A program made the translations under genes and the position numbers. From Citreimonas salinaria (GTDB taxonomy: Bacteria; Pseudomonadota; Alphaproteobacteria; Rhodobacterales; Rhodobacteraceae): DNA of 64,000 bases. A model generated the notes under the pieces. The model made no database searches. It worked only from the letters and a program-made list of their open reading frames with translations, and was not told the DNA's origin. Positions 45,314 through 54,303 of the stretch are shown here, in pieces (position 1 is the stretch's first letter; every line of letters begins with the position of its first letter). The DNA lies in contig NZ_FNPF01000006.1 of the NCBI RefSeq assembly GCF_900107235.1, forward strand, positions 1 through 64,000. Reading direction: 5' to 3'.

Positions 45314-46249
45314 TCAGCTTTCGGCGCCGGCCCAACGCTCCATCGACTCAAGCTCGGCTTCGGTGGCGTCAACGCTGACGCGCAAGGCGTCGTCGCCCGT
45401 CCGCGTCACGTCGACCTGATCGGGTTCAAGCGCGACCGGCTTGTCGCCGACCCCGAGGAAGCCGCCCACATCGACGATGAAGGCCTCGATCTGGCCGTCT
45501 TCGGCAACGGCCAGCTCGGACACCGCGCCGACCCATTCGCCCTGCGGACCGTATGCGCGTGCGCCAAGGACGTTGTCGACGTTCACGTCGACCATCTCGA
45601 CCGGCTGGCCCTCGCGCTGAACATCGTCGAGGAAGCCTGCCTCGGCGGCGCTGGCGCCGCCGGCTTGACGGACGGCCGCGGAATCGTAGGCGGGTGCTTG
45701 GCCGAAGGCCTGCTCATTGCCGCGGAACAGGACGAAGTATTCGCCCTCGTCGTTGCCGTCGCGGACGAACGTCATGGCATTCATCGGCACGATGCGTTGC
45801 GCGTTGTCGCCGCCGAGATAGCCGCCCGCATCGATCATGACGCCGGCGACGGTGCCATCGCGCGCCACGATCAGGTCGCGGATTTCGCCGACCATTTCCC
45901 AGTTGTCCGGCGCCTCATCCATGACGCGACGAACGTTCTGCCGCGCCTCGTCGGACGGAAGGTAGACGGCTTGGTCGATCAGGCTTGTTACCTCGATGCG
46001 CATCTGCGCCGTGTCTTGCTGCTGGCGTTCGGCCGGTTGCGCCGCCTGAGTGTCGGCTTGGGCGGCCGTGCCGTCGGTCACACCGCCTTGGGCCGTGGCG
46101 TCGGTGTTGGCGTCGCCGGTGGTGACCAGACTGCCGGCTTCGGCCGGTGCCTGGGAGCCGGTGGCGCTCTGGTTGTCCGAGTCCTGCTGCGCGGCAAGCG
46201 GCAGGGCCATCAGGGTTGCGATTGCGGTCGTTCCGATCAGTCGTTTCAC
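45314..46249 (-). CDS. Exported protein with two PRC-barrels
   Basis: The protein has 311 residues: signal peptide (MALPLAAQQ), a Gln/Ala/Thr-rich spacer of about 60 residues, a first PRC-barrel (WEMVGEIRDLIVARDGTVAGV, GGYLGGDNAQRIVP) and a second (GEWVGAVSELAVAEDGQIEAF, GGFLGVGDKPVAL). AAGGAGG precedes the ATG. Likely periplasmic and related to the single-barrel protein at 27291. Ligand unknown. Confidence 0.82.
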   Translation of the reverse strand: MKRLIGTTAIATLMALPLAAQQDSDNQSATGSQAPAEAGSLVTTGDANTDATAQGGVTDGTAAQADTQAAQPAERQQQDTAQMRIEVTSLIDQAVYLPSDEARQNVRRVMDEAPDNWEMVGEIRDLIVARDGTVAGVMIDAGGYLGGDNAQRIVPMNAMTFVRDGNDEGEYFVLFRGNEQAFGQAPAYDSAAVRQAGGASAAEAGFLDDVQREGQPVEMVDVNVDNVLGARAYGPQGEWVGAVSELAVAEDGQIEAFIVDVGGFLGVGDKPVALEPDQVDVTRTGDDALRVSVDATEAELESMERWAGAES

Positions 46250-46310
46250 GCGATCCTCCTTTCGGTGGTGCGGTTGTGCGCCGCGATCCCGCGGCGCGTC
46301 TCACTGCGCC

Positions 46311-46335
46311 AACGGACGCCGCGCTTGGTTGTTTC
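46311..46335 (-). promoter_or_regulatory. EcfG-type promoter, one mismatch, before the two-barrel PRC protein
   Basis: On the minus strand GAAAC (46335-46331), 16 bases, CGTT (46314-46311), 62 bases before the ATG at 46249. The mismatch is in the -35 element. Confidence 0.45.
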
Positions 46336-46605
46336 GTCGCTTCACGTTGCGGAAACCACAGAGCCGTCGAACAAAGTCGCCGGCTCGGCGTCACACGGTC
46401 GTGGCGAGCGCGTCGCCGATCATCGCCTCGCCCAGCCCGGTGCGGTCCGCGCGCGGTCGGCGAGTCCCGCCATGCGCAAGTCGTTGAACAGGACCACCAA
46501 GGCGGCGACGCCTTCCGCAGACAGCGGGATCACAAGCGGCAGAGACGCGAAGAGTGAAGAGAACATGCCCGCCGGACAACCCGCGGAGTAGCGGGGAGTT
46601 TTTCC

Positions 46606-46630
46606 GGAACTGGACACTGTAGCTGCCGTT
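46606..46630 (+). promoter_or_regulatory. EcfG promoter, exact match, before the dehydrogenase/caa3 operon
   Basis: GGAAC (46606-46610), 16 bases, CGTT (46627-46630), 33 bases before the ATG at 46663. Confidence 0.8.
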
Positions 46631-46662
46631 GGGGTCATAAAGCGACCCGACAGGAGAGACAG

Positions 46663-47358
46663 ATGCCGGCCGAATATTCCCGCCGCGCGGTCTTGGGCCA
46701 GATTGCGCTGGGCGGTGCGCTAGCCACCGCTGGACCGGCCGGCCACGCCTTCGCCGCCTTGGACGACCGGCCGTGGTTCTTCCTGACCGATAACGAGGCC
46801 CGCTGGCTGGCGGCGATCGTCGACGTCTTCATTCCCGCGGACGAGTACCCCTCGGCGACGCAGGCGGGGGTGGTCGACTACATAGATTTCCAGATGGCCA
46901 CCCATTACGGCAAGGGAGCGCGGCTGTATCTGCAGGAGCCGTTTTCCCAAGGCGCGCCGGAGCAGGGCTACCAGGCACCTTGTCCGCCGGCCGAGTTGCT
47001 GCGCCGTGGAATCGCCGCGGCGCTGGCCGAGGGCGACGTGACCGCGCAGGACGCGGCCGGCCGCGAACGTTACGTGCAGGCGATGTCGGAAGCGCAGGGC
47101 AACATCGACGACAGCGACGTGCCTGTCGGCACGTTCTTCACCGAACTTCTGAGCCTGACCAACGAGGGCTGCTTCGCCGACCCGATCTACATGGGCAACA
47201 ACGCCTATGCCGGCTGGGAAATGGTCGGCTTCCCTGGTGCGCACGCCTATTACCTGTCCTTCGTCGACAAGCACAATCGCCCCTTCGACAAGCCTCCGAT
47301 GGGCATCGCGCATGGCGAATACCCCCACACATTCCCGCGCATCGTCGGAGGGAGCTGA
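46663..47358 (+). CDS. Gluconate 2-dehydrogenase subunit 3 family protein (Tat-exported small subunit)
   Basis: The protein has 231 residues. A twin-arginine signal (SRRAVLGQIALGGALATAG) precedes the small-subunit domain (LTDNEARWLAAIVDVFIPADEYPSATQAGVVDYIDFQM, recognised by IPADEYPSATQAGVVDYID; then NEGCFADPIYMGNNAYAGW). The family escorts and anchors GMC flavoprotein partners, which usually lack their own signal. ACAGGAGAGA precedes the ATG. First gene of an eight-gene operon. Confidence 0.88.
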   Translation: MPAEYSRRAVLGQIALGGALATAGPAGHAFAALDDRPWFFLTDNEARWLAAIVDVFIPADEYPSATQAGVVDYIDFQMATHYGKGARLYLQEPFSQGAPEQGYQAPCPPAELLRRGIAAALAEGDVTAQDAAGRERYVQAMSEAQGNIDDSDVPVGTFFTELLSLTNEGCFADPIYMGNNAYAGWEMVGFPGAHAYYLSFVDKHNRPFDKPPMGIAHGEYPHTFPRIVGGS

Positions 47359-47361
47359 TCC

Positions 47362-49146
47362 ATGGCACCCACCACGCTTCCCAGGACCGACGTGCTGATC
47401 ATCGGCGGTGGCTGGACCGGTCTGACCGCCGCCTACGAGTTGGCCCATGCCGGGCAGCGCTGCGTCATCCTCGAACGCGGCGAGCATCGTCACGACGCCA
47501 CCAGCTTCGCCGGCCCCGAGGAACACGACGAGATGAAATACGCGATCCGTCACCACCACATGGTGGACGTGACGAAGGAAACGCTGACCTTCCGCAACGA
47601 CCGCGGACAGCAGGCGCTGCCGATGCGGCGGCTGGGCTCTTTCCTGCCGGGATCGGGCCTGGGCGGCGCGGGCATCCACTGGAACGGCCAACTCTGGCGG
47701 GCGCTGCCCAGCGATCTCGAGATGCGCACGCATTACGAGAACCGCTACGGCAGCCAATTCATTCCCGAAGACCTCAGCGTGCAGGACTGGGGTGTCACCT
47801 ACGACGAACTCGAGCCGCACTACGACTTCTTCGAACAGATCTGCGGCGCTGCGGGCTATGCCGGCAACCTGCAGGGCGAGCGGCGCGATGGCGGCAATGT
47901 CTTCGAAGGACCGCGCAGCCAAGACTATCCCAATCCGGCGATGAAGCAGCCGATCTCGAACACGCTGTTCGGCCGCTCCGCCGAAAGCATGGGACTGCAC
48001 CCGTTCCCAATACCCTCGGCCAACGTCACCCGCGAATACGAAAACCCCTACGGGGCCAAGCTGCACCCGTGCACCTATTGCGGCTTCTGCGAACGCTTCG
48101 GCTGCGGCTACTTCGCCAAGGCCGACCCCATCATCTGCGTCTACGACCGCGTCAAGGAGCACGAGAACTTCGAGATCCGGTTCGAGTCGCAGGTGCTGCG
48201 CATCGAGAAGTCCGAGGACGGGCAGACCGCGACGGGTGCGCTATACCTCGGGCCCGATGGGCGGGAATACTTCCAGCCCGCCGACACGATCTGCATGAAC
48301 GCCTACGCGCTGTGGAACGTGCACCTGATGCTGGTCTCGGGCCTAGGCAAGCCTTACGATCCCAAGACGCGCACCGGCGTGGTGGGGCGGAACTATGCCT
48401 ACCAGACCATCGCCTCGGTCGACGCGTTCTTCGACGACAGCGTCATCACCAACCCGTTCATGGGTGCCGGCGCGCTGGGCGTGGTGGTCGACGACTACAA
48501 CGGCGACAATTTCGACCATTCCGACCTGGGCTTCGTCGGCGGCGGCTACATCGCTTGCAAGCAGTATCACGGCCGCCCGATCGGTTATCAGCCAGTCCCC
48601 GAGGGCACGCCGCGCTGGGGCCTCGAATGGAAGCGCGCCGTGCGCGAGAACTACGGCCACCACGGCGACATCGTCGTCCACGGCTCGAGCATGCCGACGC
48701 CCGAGAACTACCTCGACCTCGACCCGACATGGACCGACGCCTTCGGGCGGCCGCTGCTGCGGATGACGTTCAACTTTCCCGACAACGACCGGCGTATGTC
48801 CGATTACGTGATGCACCGCGCCGTCGAGATCGCCGAGAACATGGAGCACGTCCGATCGGTCAAGTCGACGAACCTGGCGGCGGTGGGCAGCAACTACAAC
48901 ATCGTGCCCTACCAGACCACGCACAACACCGGCGGCGCGGTGATCGGCACCGATCCGGCCACCAGCGCGGTCAACCGCTACGGCCAGATGTGGGACCACC
49001 ACAACGTCTTCGTCTTCGGCGCGTGCCTGTTCCCGCAGAACCTTGGCTACAACCCCACCGGGCCGCTGATGGGGCTGGCCTACTGGACGCTTCATCACAT
49101 GAAGAACGACTATCTTCCGAACCCTCGCCCCCTGATGGATGCCTGA
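47362..49146 (+). CDS. GMC-family dehydrogenase, large FAD subunit
   Basis: The protein has 594 residues. The FAD-binding GGGWTGLTAAYELAHAG lies near residues 14-30. GAGIHWNGQLWR contacts flavin. Cys-rich CTYCGFCERFGCGYF at about 235-250 may hold a metal or disulfide. The C-terminal active-site region reads TTHNTGGAVIG and FPQNLGYNPTGPLMGLAY, with His and Asn as in gluconate and sorbitol dehydrogenases. There is no signal peptide, so export probably depends on the Tat partner encoded 3 bases upstream. It should oxidise a sugar, polyol or sugar acid in the periplasm and reduce the cytochromes that follow. Substrate unknown. Confidence 0.9.
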   Translation: MAPTTLPRTDVLIIGGGWTGLTAAYELAHAGQRCVILERGEHRHDATSFAGPEEHDEMKYAIRHHHMVDVTKETLTFRNDRGQQALPMRRLGSFLPGSGLGGAGIHWNGQLWRALPSDLEMRTHYENRYGSQFIPEDLSVQDWGVTYDELEPHYDFFEQICGAAGYAGNLQGERRDGGNVFEGPRSQDYPNPAMKQPISNTLFGRSAESMGLHPFPIPSANVTREYENPYGAKLHPCTYCGFCERFGCGYFAKADPIICVYDRVKEHENFEIRFESQVLRIEKSEDGQTATGALYLGPDGREYFQPADTICMNAYALWNVHLMLVSGLGKPYDPKTRTGVVGRNYAYQTIASVDAFFDDSVITNPFMGAGALGVVVDDYNGDNFDHSDLGFVGGGYIACKQYHGRPIGYQPVPEGTPRWGLEWKRAVRENYGHHGDIVVHGSSMPTPENYLDLDPTWTDAFGRPLLRMTFNFPDNDRRMSDYVMHRAVEIAENMEHVRSVKSTNLAAVGSNYNIVPYQTTHNTGGAVIGTDPATSAVNRYGQMWDHHNVFVFGACLFPQNLGYNPTGPLMGLAYWTLHHMKNDYLPNPRPLMDA

Positions 49147-49162
49147 TGCAGGAGTTGCGCGC

Positions 49163-50014
49163 ATGACACCCCTGAGCAAGATCACCGCCGTCGTGGTGCT
49201 GACGGTCGGCTCTTTCGCCGCGGTGTCGGCGGGTGCGCAGGACTACTCCGAGACGCCGGGGATCGACGCGCTGGTGGCGAACCTCGACAGCGAGCGGGCG
49301 CTGTTCAACGCACGGGTCGAGGCGCCGGTGGACGACGACCTGCTGGAGGCCGGGCGCCTCGTGGCCATGGGCGGGGCCGAGTTTGGGGGCTCGGGCATGG
49401 CCTGCTTCACCTGCCACGGTGCGAACGGCCGCGGCGACGGGTCGGCGGCCTTCCCGCGGCTGGCTGGCCTGCCCGGATGGTACATGTACAAACAGCTGAT
49501 GGACTACGCCTCGGGCACGCGGCCGAACCAGATCATGACCGGCATCGCCCAGAAGCTGACGGAACGCGAGATGGAGGCCGTAGCGACCTACTACGCCGCC
49601 ATCGACGCGCCGTTCCGCGACGTGACCTCGGACATCGCGCCGGATGTGCTGCAATGGGGCGGGATGCTGGGTGCGGTGGGCTCGGCCGAGAAGGGCATCC
49701 CGGCCTGCGTGAACTGCCACGGGCCGTCCGGCACCGGGAACCCGCCGTCGGTGCCATACCTGGCGGGCCAGTATGCGACCTATATGGAGCACCAGTTGAT
49801 GCTCTGGCGCGAGGGTACGCGCGACAACGATCCGATGAACGTGATGTCGGCGATCGCGGACAAGATGAGCGACGAGGACATGCGCGCAGTCAGCGAATAC
49901 TATGCCCGGGTCCGCGCGCAGGAGGACATCGAGGACGCTGCGGATCTTGGCCCCACCGGGCTGGCGCCCGAGATCGAGCCGCTGGCCGAGACGCTCGACG
50001 TCGAAGCGGACTGA
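49163..50014 (+). CDS. Diheme cytochrome c (c4-like)
   Basis: The protein has 283 residues. The signal peptide ends near VSAGAQDY. Heme motifs CFTCH and CVNCH lie in two similar halves, each with a distal Met region (QIMTGIAQKL; DPMNVMSAIADKM). GCGCGC separates it from the GMC gene, and an upstream in-frame ATG at 49139 lies inside the GMC gene and was rejected. Likely carrier between dehydrogenase and oxidase. Confidence 0.88.
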   Translation: MTPLSKITAVVVLTVGSFAAVSAGAQDYSETPGIDALVANLDSERALFNARVEAPVDDDLLEAGRLVAMGGAEFGGSGMACFTCHGANGRGDGSAAFPRLAGLPGWYMYKQLMDYASGTRPNQIMTGIAQKLTEREMEAVATYYAAIDAPFRDVTSDIAPDVLQWGGMLGAVGSAEKGIPACVNCHGPSGTGNPPSVPYLAGQYATYMEHQLMLWREGTRDNDPMNVMSAIADKMSDEDMRAVSEYYARVRAQEDIEDAADLGPTGLAPEIEPLAETLDVEAD

Positions 50015-50016
50015 GT

Positions 50017-50499
50017 ATGCGGCTGACCGGCATATTGGTCGCGCTTCTGCTCGCCGCGGCCGCCATGGCCTGGTCGGCCATGCCGCCGGGCGATGACCGC
50101 GCGCGGGCGCTGTGGAACCCGGTCAGCGAGACTGTGGCCGGGACGGCGGCCTGGCGCCGCGACGCCGGTGACGGCCGGACCGACTTCGACGCCGCGCGCC
50201 GCCAGGTGCTGCACGGTGATCCCGCGCGCGGGGCGAACCTGATGGTCCAGCACGGCTGTGGCGCCTGCCACATCATTCCCGGCATCCGCAGCGCGCAGGG
50301 CACCGTCGGGCCGTCGCTGCGCGGCTTCGCCTCGCGCGCCTACATCGCCGGCATCCTGCCCAACGAGCCTGGCGACCTGACCCGCTGGCTGTTGAACCCG
50401 CCCGCCTATGCGCCGCGCACCGCCATGCCCGCGCTGGGCCTGACCGTGGACGAGGCGCGCGACATGGCCGCCTACCTGCTGAACCGGCGGGGGACCTGA
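50017..50499 (+). CDS. Monoheme cytochrome c
   Basis: The protein has 160 residues with a single N-terminal signal or anchor helix (LVALLLAAAAMAWSA). The heme motif CGACH follows GANLMVQHG, and MPALGLTVDEARDMAAYLLN supplies the Met ligand, as in the small cytochromes next to caa3 oxidases. Its stop overlaps the subunit II start (TGATG). Confidence 0.88.
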   Translation: MRLTGILVALLLAAAAMAWSAMPPGDDRARALWNPVSETVAGTAAWRRDAGDGRTDFDAARRQVLHGDPARGANLMVQHGCGACHIIPGIRSAQGTVGPSLRGFASRAYIAGILPNEPGDLTRWLLNPPAYAPRTAMPALGLTVDEARDMAAYLLNRRGT

Positions 50500-51437
50500 T
50501 GGAGCCGTTCGAAACCGCGACCCTTGGCGACTTCGGGGCGCAGTCCACGCTGGATCCGGCGGGGCAAGGCGCGGCAGCGATCCTGCCGCTGACCTGGGGC
50601 ATGACCATCGCCTTTGGCGTCGTCTTCGTGCTGGTGATGGCGCTGGTGTGGTTCGCCTGGACGCGCAGCGGCGGGCGCACCTGGTGGATCGTCGGCGGCG
50701 GCGTAGTGCTGCCGCTGGTGTCGATCCTGATCCTGATGGTGTTCTCGATCTCGACGCTGCAGGCGATCACCCGCGCGCACCCGGACTCGCTAGTGATCGA
50801 CGTCACCGGTCACCAGTTCTGGTGGGACGTGGTCTACGATCCCGAGGGCCTTGCCATGCGCGACGCCAACGAGATCGTACTGCCGAAGGGCCGGCCGGTC
50901 ACGCTGCGGCTGATGTCCGAAGACGTGATCCATTCCTTTTGGGTGCCGTCCATCGCCGGTAAGATGGACATGATCCCCGGCCGCTCCAACACGCTGACGG
51001 TGACCGCGACCGAGACCGGGCGTTTCCGCGGCCAATGCGCCGAGTTCTGCGGCCTGTCCCACCCGCTGATGGCATTCGAGGTGGTCGTGCTGGAGCCCGA
51101 GGACTTCCTGCGCTGGTTCGACGACACGATGGGCGAGGCAGAGGATGCTGCGCAGACGCAGCTCGTGCAGGGGCGCGAGGTGTTCGAGACCGCCGGCTGT
51201 CCCGCCTGCCACGAGGTGCGCGGCGTGGCCGAGGGCGGCGTGCTGGGCCCCGACCTGACCCGCGTTGGCGGCCGCGCGACGCTGGGCGCCGGCATGTGGC
51301 GCATGAACAAGGGCAACCTCGCGGGCTGGATCGCCGACGTGCAGGACATGAAGCCGGGTGCCAACATGCCGTCGTTTAACCACCTCAGCGGCCCAGAGTT
51401 GCGCGCCTTGACGGCCTGGCTGGCGAGTCTGAAATGA
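50499..51437 (+). CDS. ctaC: caa3-type cytochrome c oxidase, subunit II with fused cytochrome c
   Basis: The protein has 312 residues. Two membrane helices are followed by a CuA domain with the full ligand set (His145, Cys180, Glu182, Cys184, His188, Met191) and then a fused cytochrome c domain with CPACH (Cys234, Cys237, His238) and MPSFNHLSGPE as Met region. This is a caa3 oxidase that takes electrons through its own heme c. No lipobox or signal cleavage site is evident at the N-terminus. It starts in overlap with the preceding cytochrome. Confidence 0.93.
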   Translation: MEPFETATLGDFGAQSTLDPAGQGAAAILPLTWGMTIAFGVVFVLVMALVWFAWTRSGGRTWWIVGGGVVLPLVSILILMVFSISTLQAITRAHPDSLVIDVTGHQFWWDVVYDPEGLAMRDANEIVLPKGRPVTLRLMSEDVIHSFWVPSIAGKMDMIPGRSNTLTVTATETGRFRGQCAEFCGLSHPLMAFEVVVLEPEDFLRWFDDTMGEAEDAAQTQLVQGREVFETAGCPACHEVRGVAEGGVLGPDLTRVGGRATLGAGMWRMNKGNLAGWIADVQDMKPGANMPSFNHLSGPELRALTAWLASLK

Positions 51438-53968
51438 CCGACACCACCTCCGACACCACGCTGGACCGGATCAACCCCGCCGAGCACGGCGGTGCCCGCA
51501 AGGGCGAGCCGTCGAAGAGCTTCGAGGAGATCTGGGACAGGCCGCGCGGCTGGCGCTACTGGTCCTCGGTCAGCCACCGGGTGGTGGGCAAGCGGTTCCT
51601 CGTCACCGGCTTCTGCTTCTTCCTGATCGCGGGTTTCCTTGCGCTGCTGGTGCGCACGCAGCTGATCGTGCCTGACAACACGTTCCTCGACGCCGAGACC
51701 TTCAACCAGGTCTTCACGATGCACGGAACGATCATGATGTTCCTGTTCGCGATCCCGATGCTCGAGGGGTTCGGTGTCTACCTGATCCCGCTGATGGTGG
51801 GCGCGCGCGACCTGGTGTTCCCGCGGCTTGGCGCCTTCGGGTACTATTGCTACCTGTACGGTGGGCTGATGGTGCTGTCGTCGTTCCTGTTCGACGCAGC
51901 ACCGGACGGCGGCTGGTTCATGTACGTGCCGCTGTCGACGTCGGACTTCACGCCCGGCCTCTCGGCGGACTTCTGGCTGATCGGCATCACGCTGGCCGAG
52001 ATCGCAAGCGTCACCGCCGCGGTCGAGATCATCGCCTCGATCCTGTGTTCGCGCGCGCCGGGGATGAGCCTGACTCGGATGCCCATCCTCATGTGGTACC
52101 TGTTGGTAACCGCGTTCATGATCGCGATCGCGTTCCCGCCGCTCATCATCGGCTCGATCCTGCTGGAATCCCAGCGCCTGCTGGGCCTGCCGTTTTTCGA
52201 CCCTGCACTGGGGGGTGACCCGCTGCTGTGGCAGCACCTGTTCTGGCTGTTCGGCCACCCGGAGGTCTACATCATCTTCTTGCCCGCCGCCGGCATGGTC
52301 GCCACGATGCTGCCCACCTTCGTGGGCAAGCCGTTGTTCGGCTACGGCTTCGCCGTGGCGGCGGTGGTGAGCATGGGGTTCCTGAGCTTCGGTCTCTGGG
52401 CGCACCACATGTTCACCACCGGCCTGCCGGTCATGTCGCTGTCGCTGTTCTCGGCGGCCTCGACGATGGTGGCGGTGCCGACGGGCGTGCAGATATTCTG
52501 CTTCATCGCGACGCTGGCGCAGGGCAAGCCCCGGTTGACGGTACCGATGCTGTTCGTGCTTGGCTTCCTGTTTATCTTCGTGCTGGGCGGGCTGACGGGC
52601 GTCATGCTGGCCAGCGTGCCGTTCAACTTCCAGGCGCACGACAGCTATTTTGTCGTGGCGCACCTGCATTACGTGCTGATCGGCGGCTTCGTCTTCCCGA
52701 TGTTCGGCGCACTCTACTACTGGATGCCGCACCTTACGGGCCGGATGCTGTCCGAGCGCATCGGCAAGTGGGTGTTCTGGCTGATGTTCGCGGGCTTCAA
52801 CCTCGCGTTCTTCATGATGCACCTGACGGGCCTGCGTGGCATGCCACGCCGCATCGCCACCTATCCCGAGGGGCTGGGCTGGGACCGGCTGAACTTGCTG
52901 TCCTCGATCGGGGCGTACATCCTGGCGGCGGGTGTGGCGCTGTTCGTATGGGACTTCGTCCGCCATTTCCGCCAAGGGCTGCGCGCGCCGCTCAATCCGT
53001 GGGGAGCAGGCACGCTGGAATGGCTCTATCAGCCGGTGACGCCCGGCTACAATTTCCGCGCCATCCCCGAGGTTCGCTCGCGCGAGCCGCTGTGGGACCA
53101 GCCGGAGTTGAGTGATCGGCCCGCCCACGACGTCGCCGGCGCCCTGCGTGCCTGCCCAGACCACCGCCGCGAGACCATCGGCAGCGATCCGGTCAGCGGC
53201 GAGCCGATCCAGATCCTGCGCCTGCCGCACCCCACATGGATGCCGCTGATCAGCGCCTCCGGCGTGGCGCTGGGGTTCGGCGCGACGCTGGCGTCGTTCT
53301 ACTGGCTGACGGTCGCGGGCTTCGCGACCGCGCTGGCGGGCATCACCGCCTGGACGCGGGAGCCGTCCGACAGCGGTGTGACCCGCGATACGGGACTTGG
53401 CGGCCTGCGCCTGGCGGTCAACGCGGTGGACCGGCGCGGGCACCTGCACGTGTCGATCGTGGGCACGATGGTGATCTCGTTCGCGCTGTTCGCCTCTCTG
53501 CTGTTCGGAGGGCTTTTCCTGTGGAACGTGCAGCCGGAATTCGCCGACCGCGTGGCCGAGCCCGTGGCCGCGTGGACCATCGCTGCGCTGTGCGGTGGCG
53601 GAGTGGTCGCCGTCTTCGGCTGGCTTGCCTTGCGGACGGGCGCGCGCGGGGCACTGCGGGCGGCGGCCTTGGTCGACGGGGTGCTGGTCTTGGCCGCATC
53701 GACGACGGGCGCGCTGATGGGTTCCGCGCTGTGGCCGGTGGATCCGTGGGCCAGCGCCTTCGGCGCGACCGGCTGGGCACTGGGCGTCTTCGTCACGGTG
53801 CACCTGGCCGTCATCGCGTGGTGGGCGCTGATCAACGCGCTGCGCAAGATCGTGGGCGCGGTCGAGCCGGGTCAAACGCTGCCAGACCTGCTGCTGAACG
53901 CTGTGTGCAAAGCGACCGGCGCGATGGTCGTGATCACCGCGATCTGTTTTCTTGTGGTGGCGTCATGA
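51434..53968 (+). CDS. ctaD: caa3-type cytochrome c oxidase, subunits I and III fused (operon 2)
   Basis: The protein has 844 residues. Subunit I ligands are intact: FTMHGTIMMF, GHPEVYIIFLP, WAHHMFTTG, HDSYFVVAHLHYV. The D-channel Asp is present (GARDLVFPRL). The K-channel position is Gln353 (PTGVQIFCF), as in operon 1. From about residue 650 a subunit III-like region follows. ATGA overlap with subunit II. It is a homologue of the protein at 15408. Confidence 0.92.
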   Translation: MTDTTSDTTLDRINPAEHGGARKGEPSKSFEEIWDRPRGWRYWSSVSHRVVGKRFLVTGFCFFLIAGFLALLVRTQLIVPDNTFLDAETFNQVFTMHGTIMMFLFAIPMLEGFGVYLIPLMVGARDLVFPRLGAFGYYCYLYGGLMVLSSFLFDAAPDGGWFMYVPLSTSDFTPGLSADFWLIGITLAEIASVTAAVEIIASILCSRAPGMSLTRMPILMWYLLVTAFMIAIAFPPLIIGSILLESQRLLGLPFFDPALGGDPLLWQHLFWLFGHPEVYIIFLPAAGMVATMLPTFVGKPLFGYGFAVAAVVSMGFLSFGLWAHHMFTTGLPVMSLSLFSAASTMVAVPTGVQIFCFIATLAQGKPRLTVPMLFVLGFLFIFVLGGLTGVMLASVPFNFQAHDSYFVVAHLHYVLIGGFVFPMFGALYYWMPHLTGRMLSERIGKWVFWLMFAGFNLAFFMMHLTGLRGMPRRIATYPEGLGWDRLNLLSSIGAYILAAGVALFVWDFVRHFRQGLRAPLNPWGAGTLEWLYQPVTPGYNFRAIPEVRSREPLWDQPELSDRPAHDVAGALRACPDHRRETIGSDPVSGEPIQILRLPHPTWMPLISASGVALGFGATLASFYWLTVAGFATALAGITAWTREPSDSGVTRDTGLGGLRLAVNAVDRRGHLHVSIVGTMVISFALFASLLFGGLFLWNVQPEFADRVAEPVAAWTIAALCGGGVVAVFGWLALRTGARGALRAAALVDGVLVLAASTTGALMGSALWPVDPWASAFGATGWALGVFVTVHLAVIAWWALINALRKIVGAVEPGQTLPDLLLNAVCKATGAMVVITAICFLVVAS

Positions 53969-54294
53969 TACGGATGGCGTTGCATGTCGCGCGCCCGGTG
54001 ATCCTGTGGGCGATCCACTTTACCGCGATCTACGCGCTGATTTCGGCGGCGTGCGCGCCGCGCGCGTTGCTCGAGCCCGACGTGGCGCGCGCGACCGCCG
54101 CGCTTGTGACGCTGGTGACGGGAGTGCTGATGCTGGTCTGGCTGGTGATCGCCGGGCGGGTCGGCGGCCGGCTGAACCCGGACGAGCCGAGCCGGACACT
54201 TGCGCAGGCCGCGTGGTGGACGAACGTCATCATGCTGATCGCAATCGTCGCGAACCTCTGGCCCATCGCCGTGATGGGCAGTTGCACAGGATAG
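53965..54294 (+). CDS. Small membrane protein of oxidase operon 2 (subunit IV-like)
   Basis: Protein of 109 residues with three helices, ending LWPIAVMGSCTG. It matches the protein at 17888 in place, length and ending. It overlaps ctaD by four bases. Possible accessory subunit. Confidence 0.65.
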   Translation: MIRMALHVARPVILWAIHFTAIYALISAACAPRALLEPDVARATAALVTLVTGVLMLVWLVIAGRVGGRLNPDEPSRTLAQAAWWTNVIMLIAIVANLWPIAVMGSCTG

Positions 54295-54303
54295 GAGGCG
54301 CTC

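Larger units (their letters stand above)
46250..46662. other. Divergent control region with possible ORF remnant
   Basis: These 413 bases separate the PRC-barrel gene from the dehydrogenase operon. EcfG-type promoters face outward on both sides. On the minus strand, two frames joined by a one-base shift near 46440 read MFSSLFASLPLVIPLSAEG, VLFNDLRMAGLADRARTAPG, LGEAMIGDALATTV, which could be a decayed small membrane protein; evidence is weak. Confidence 0.35.
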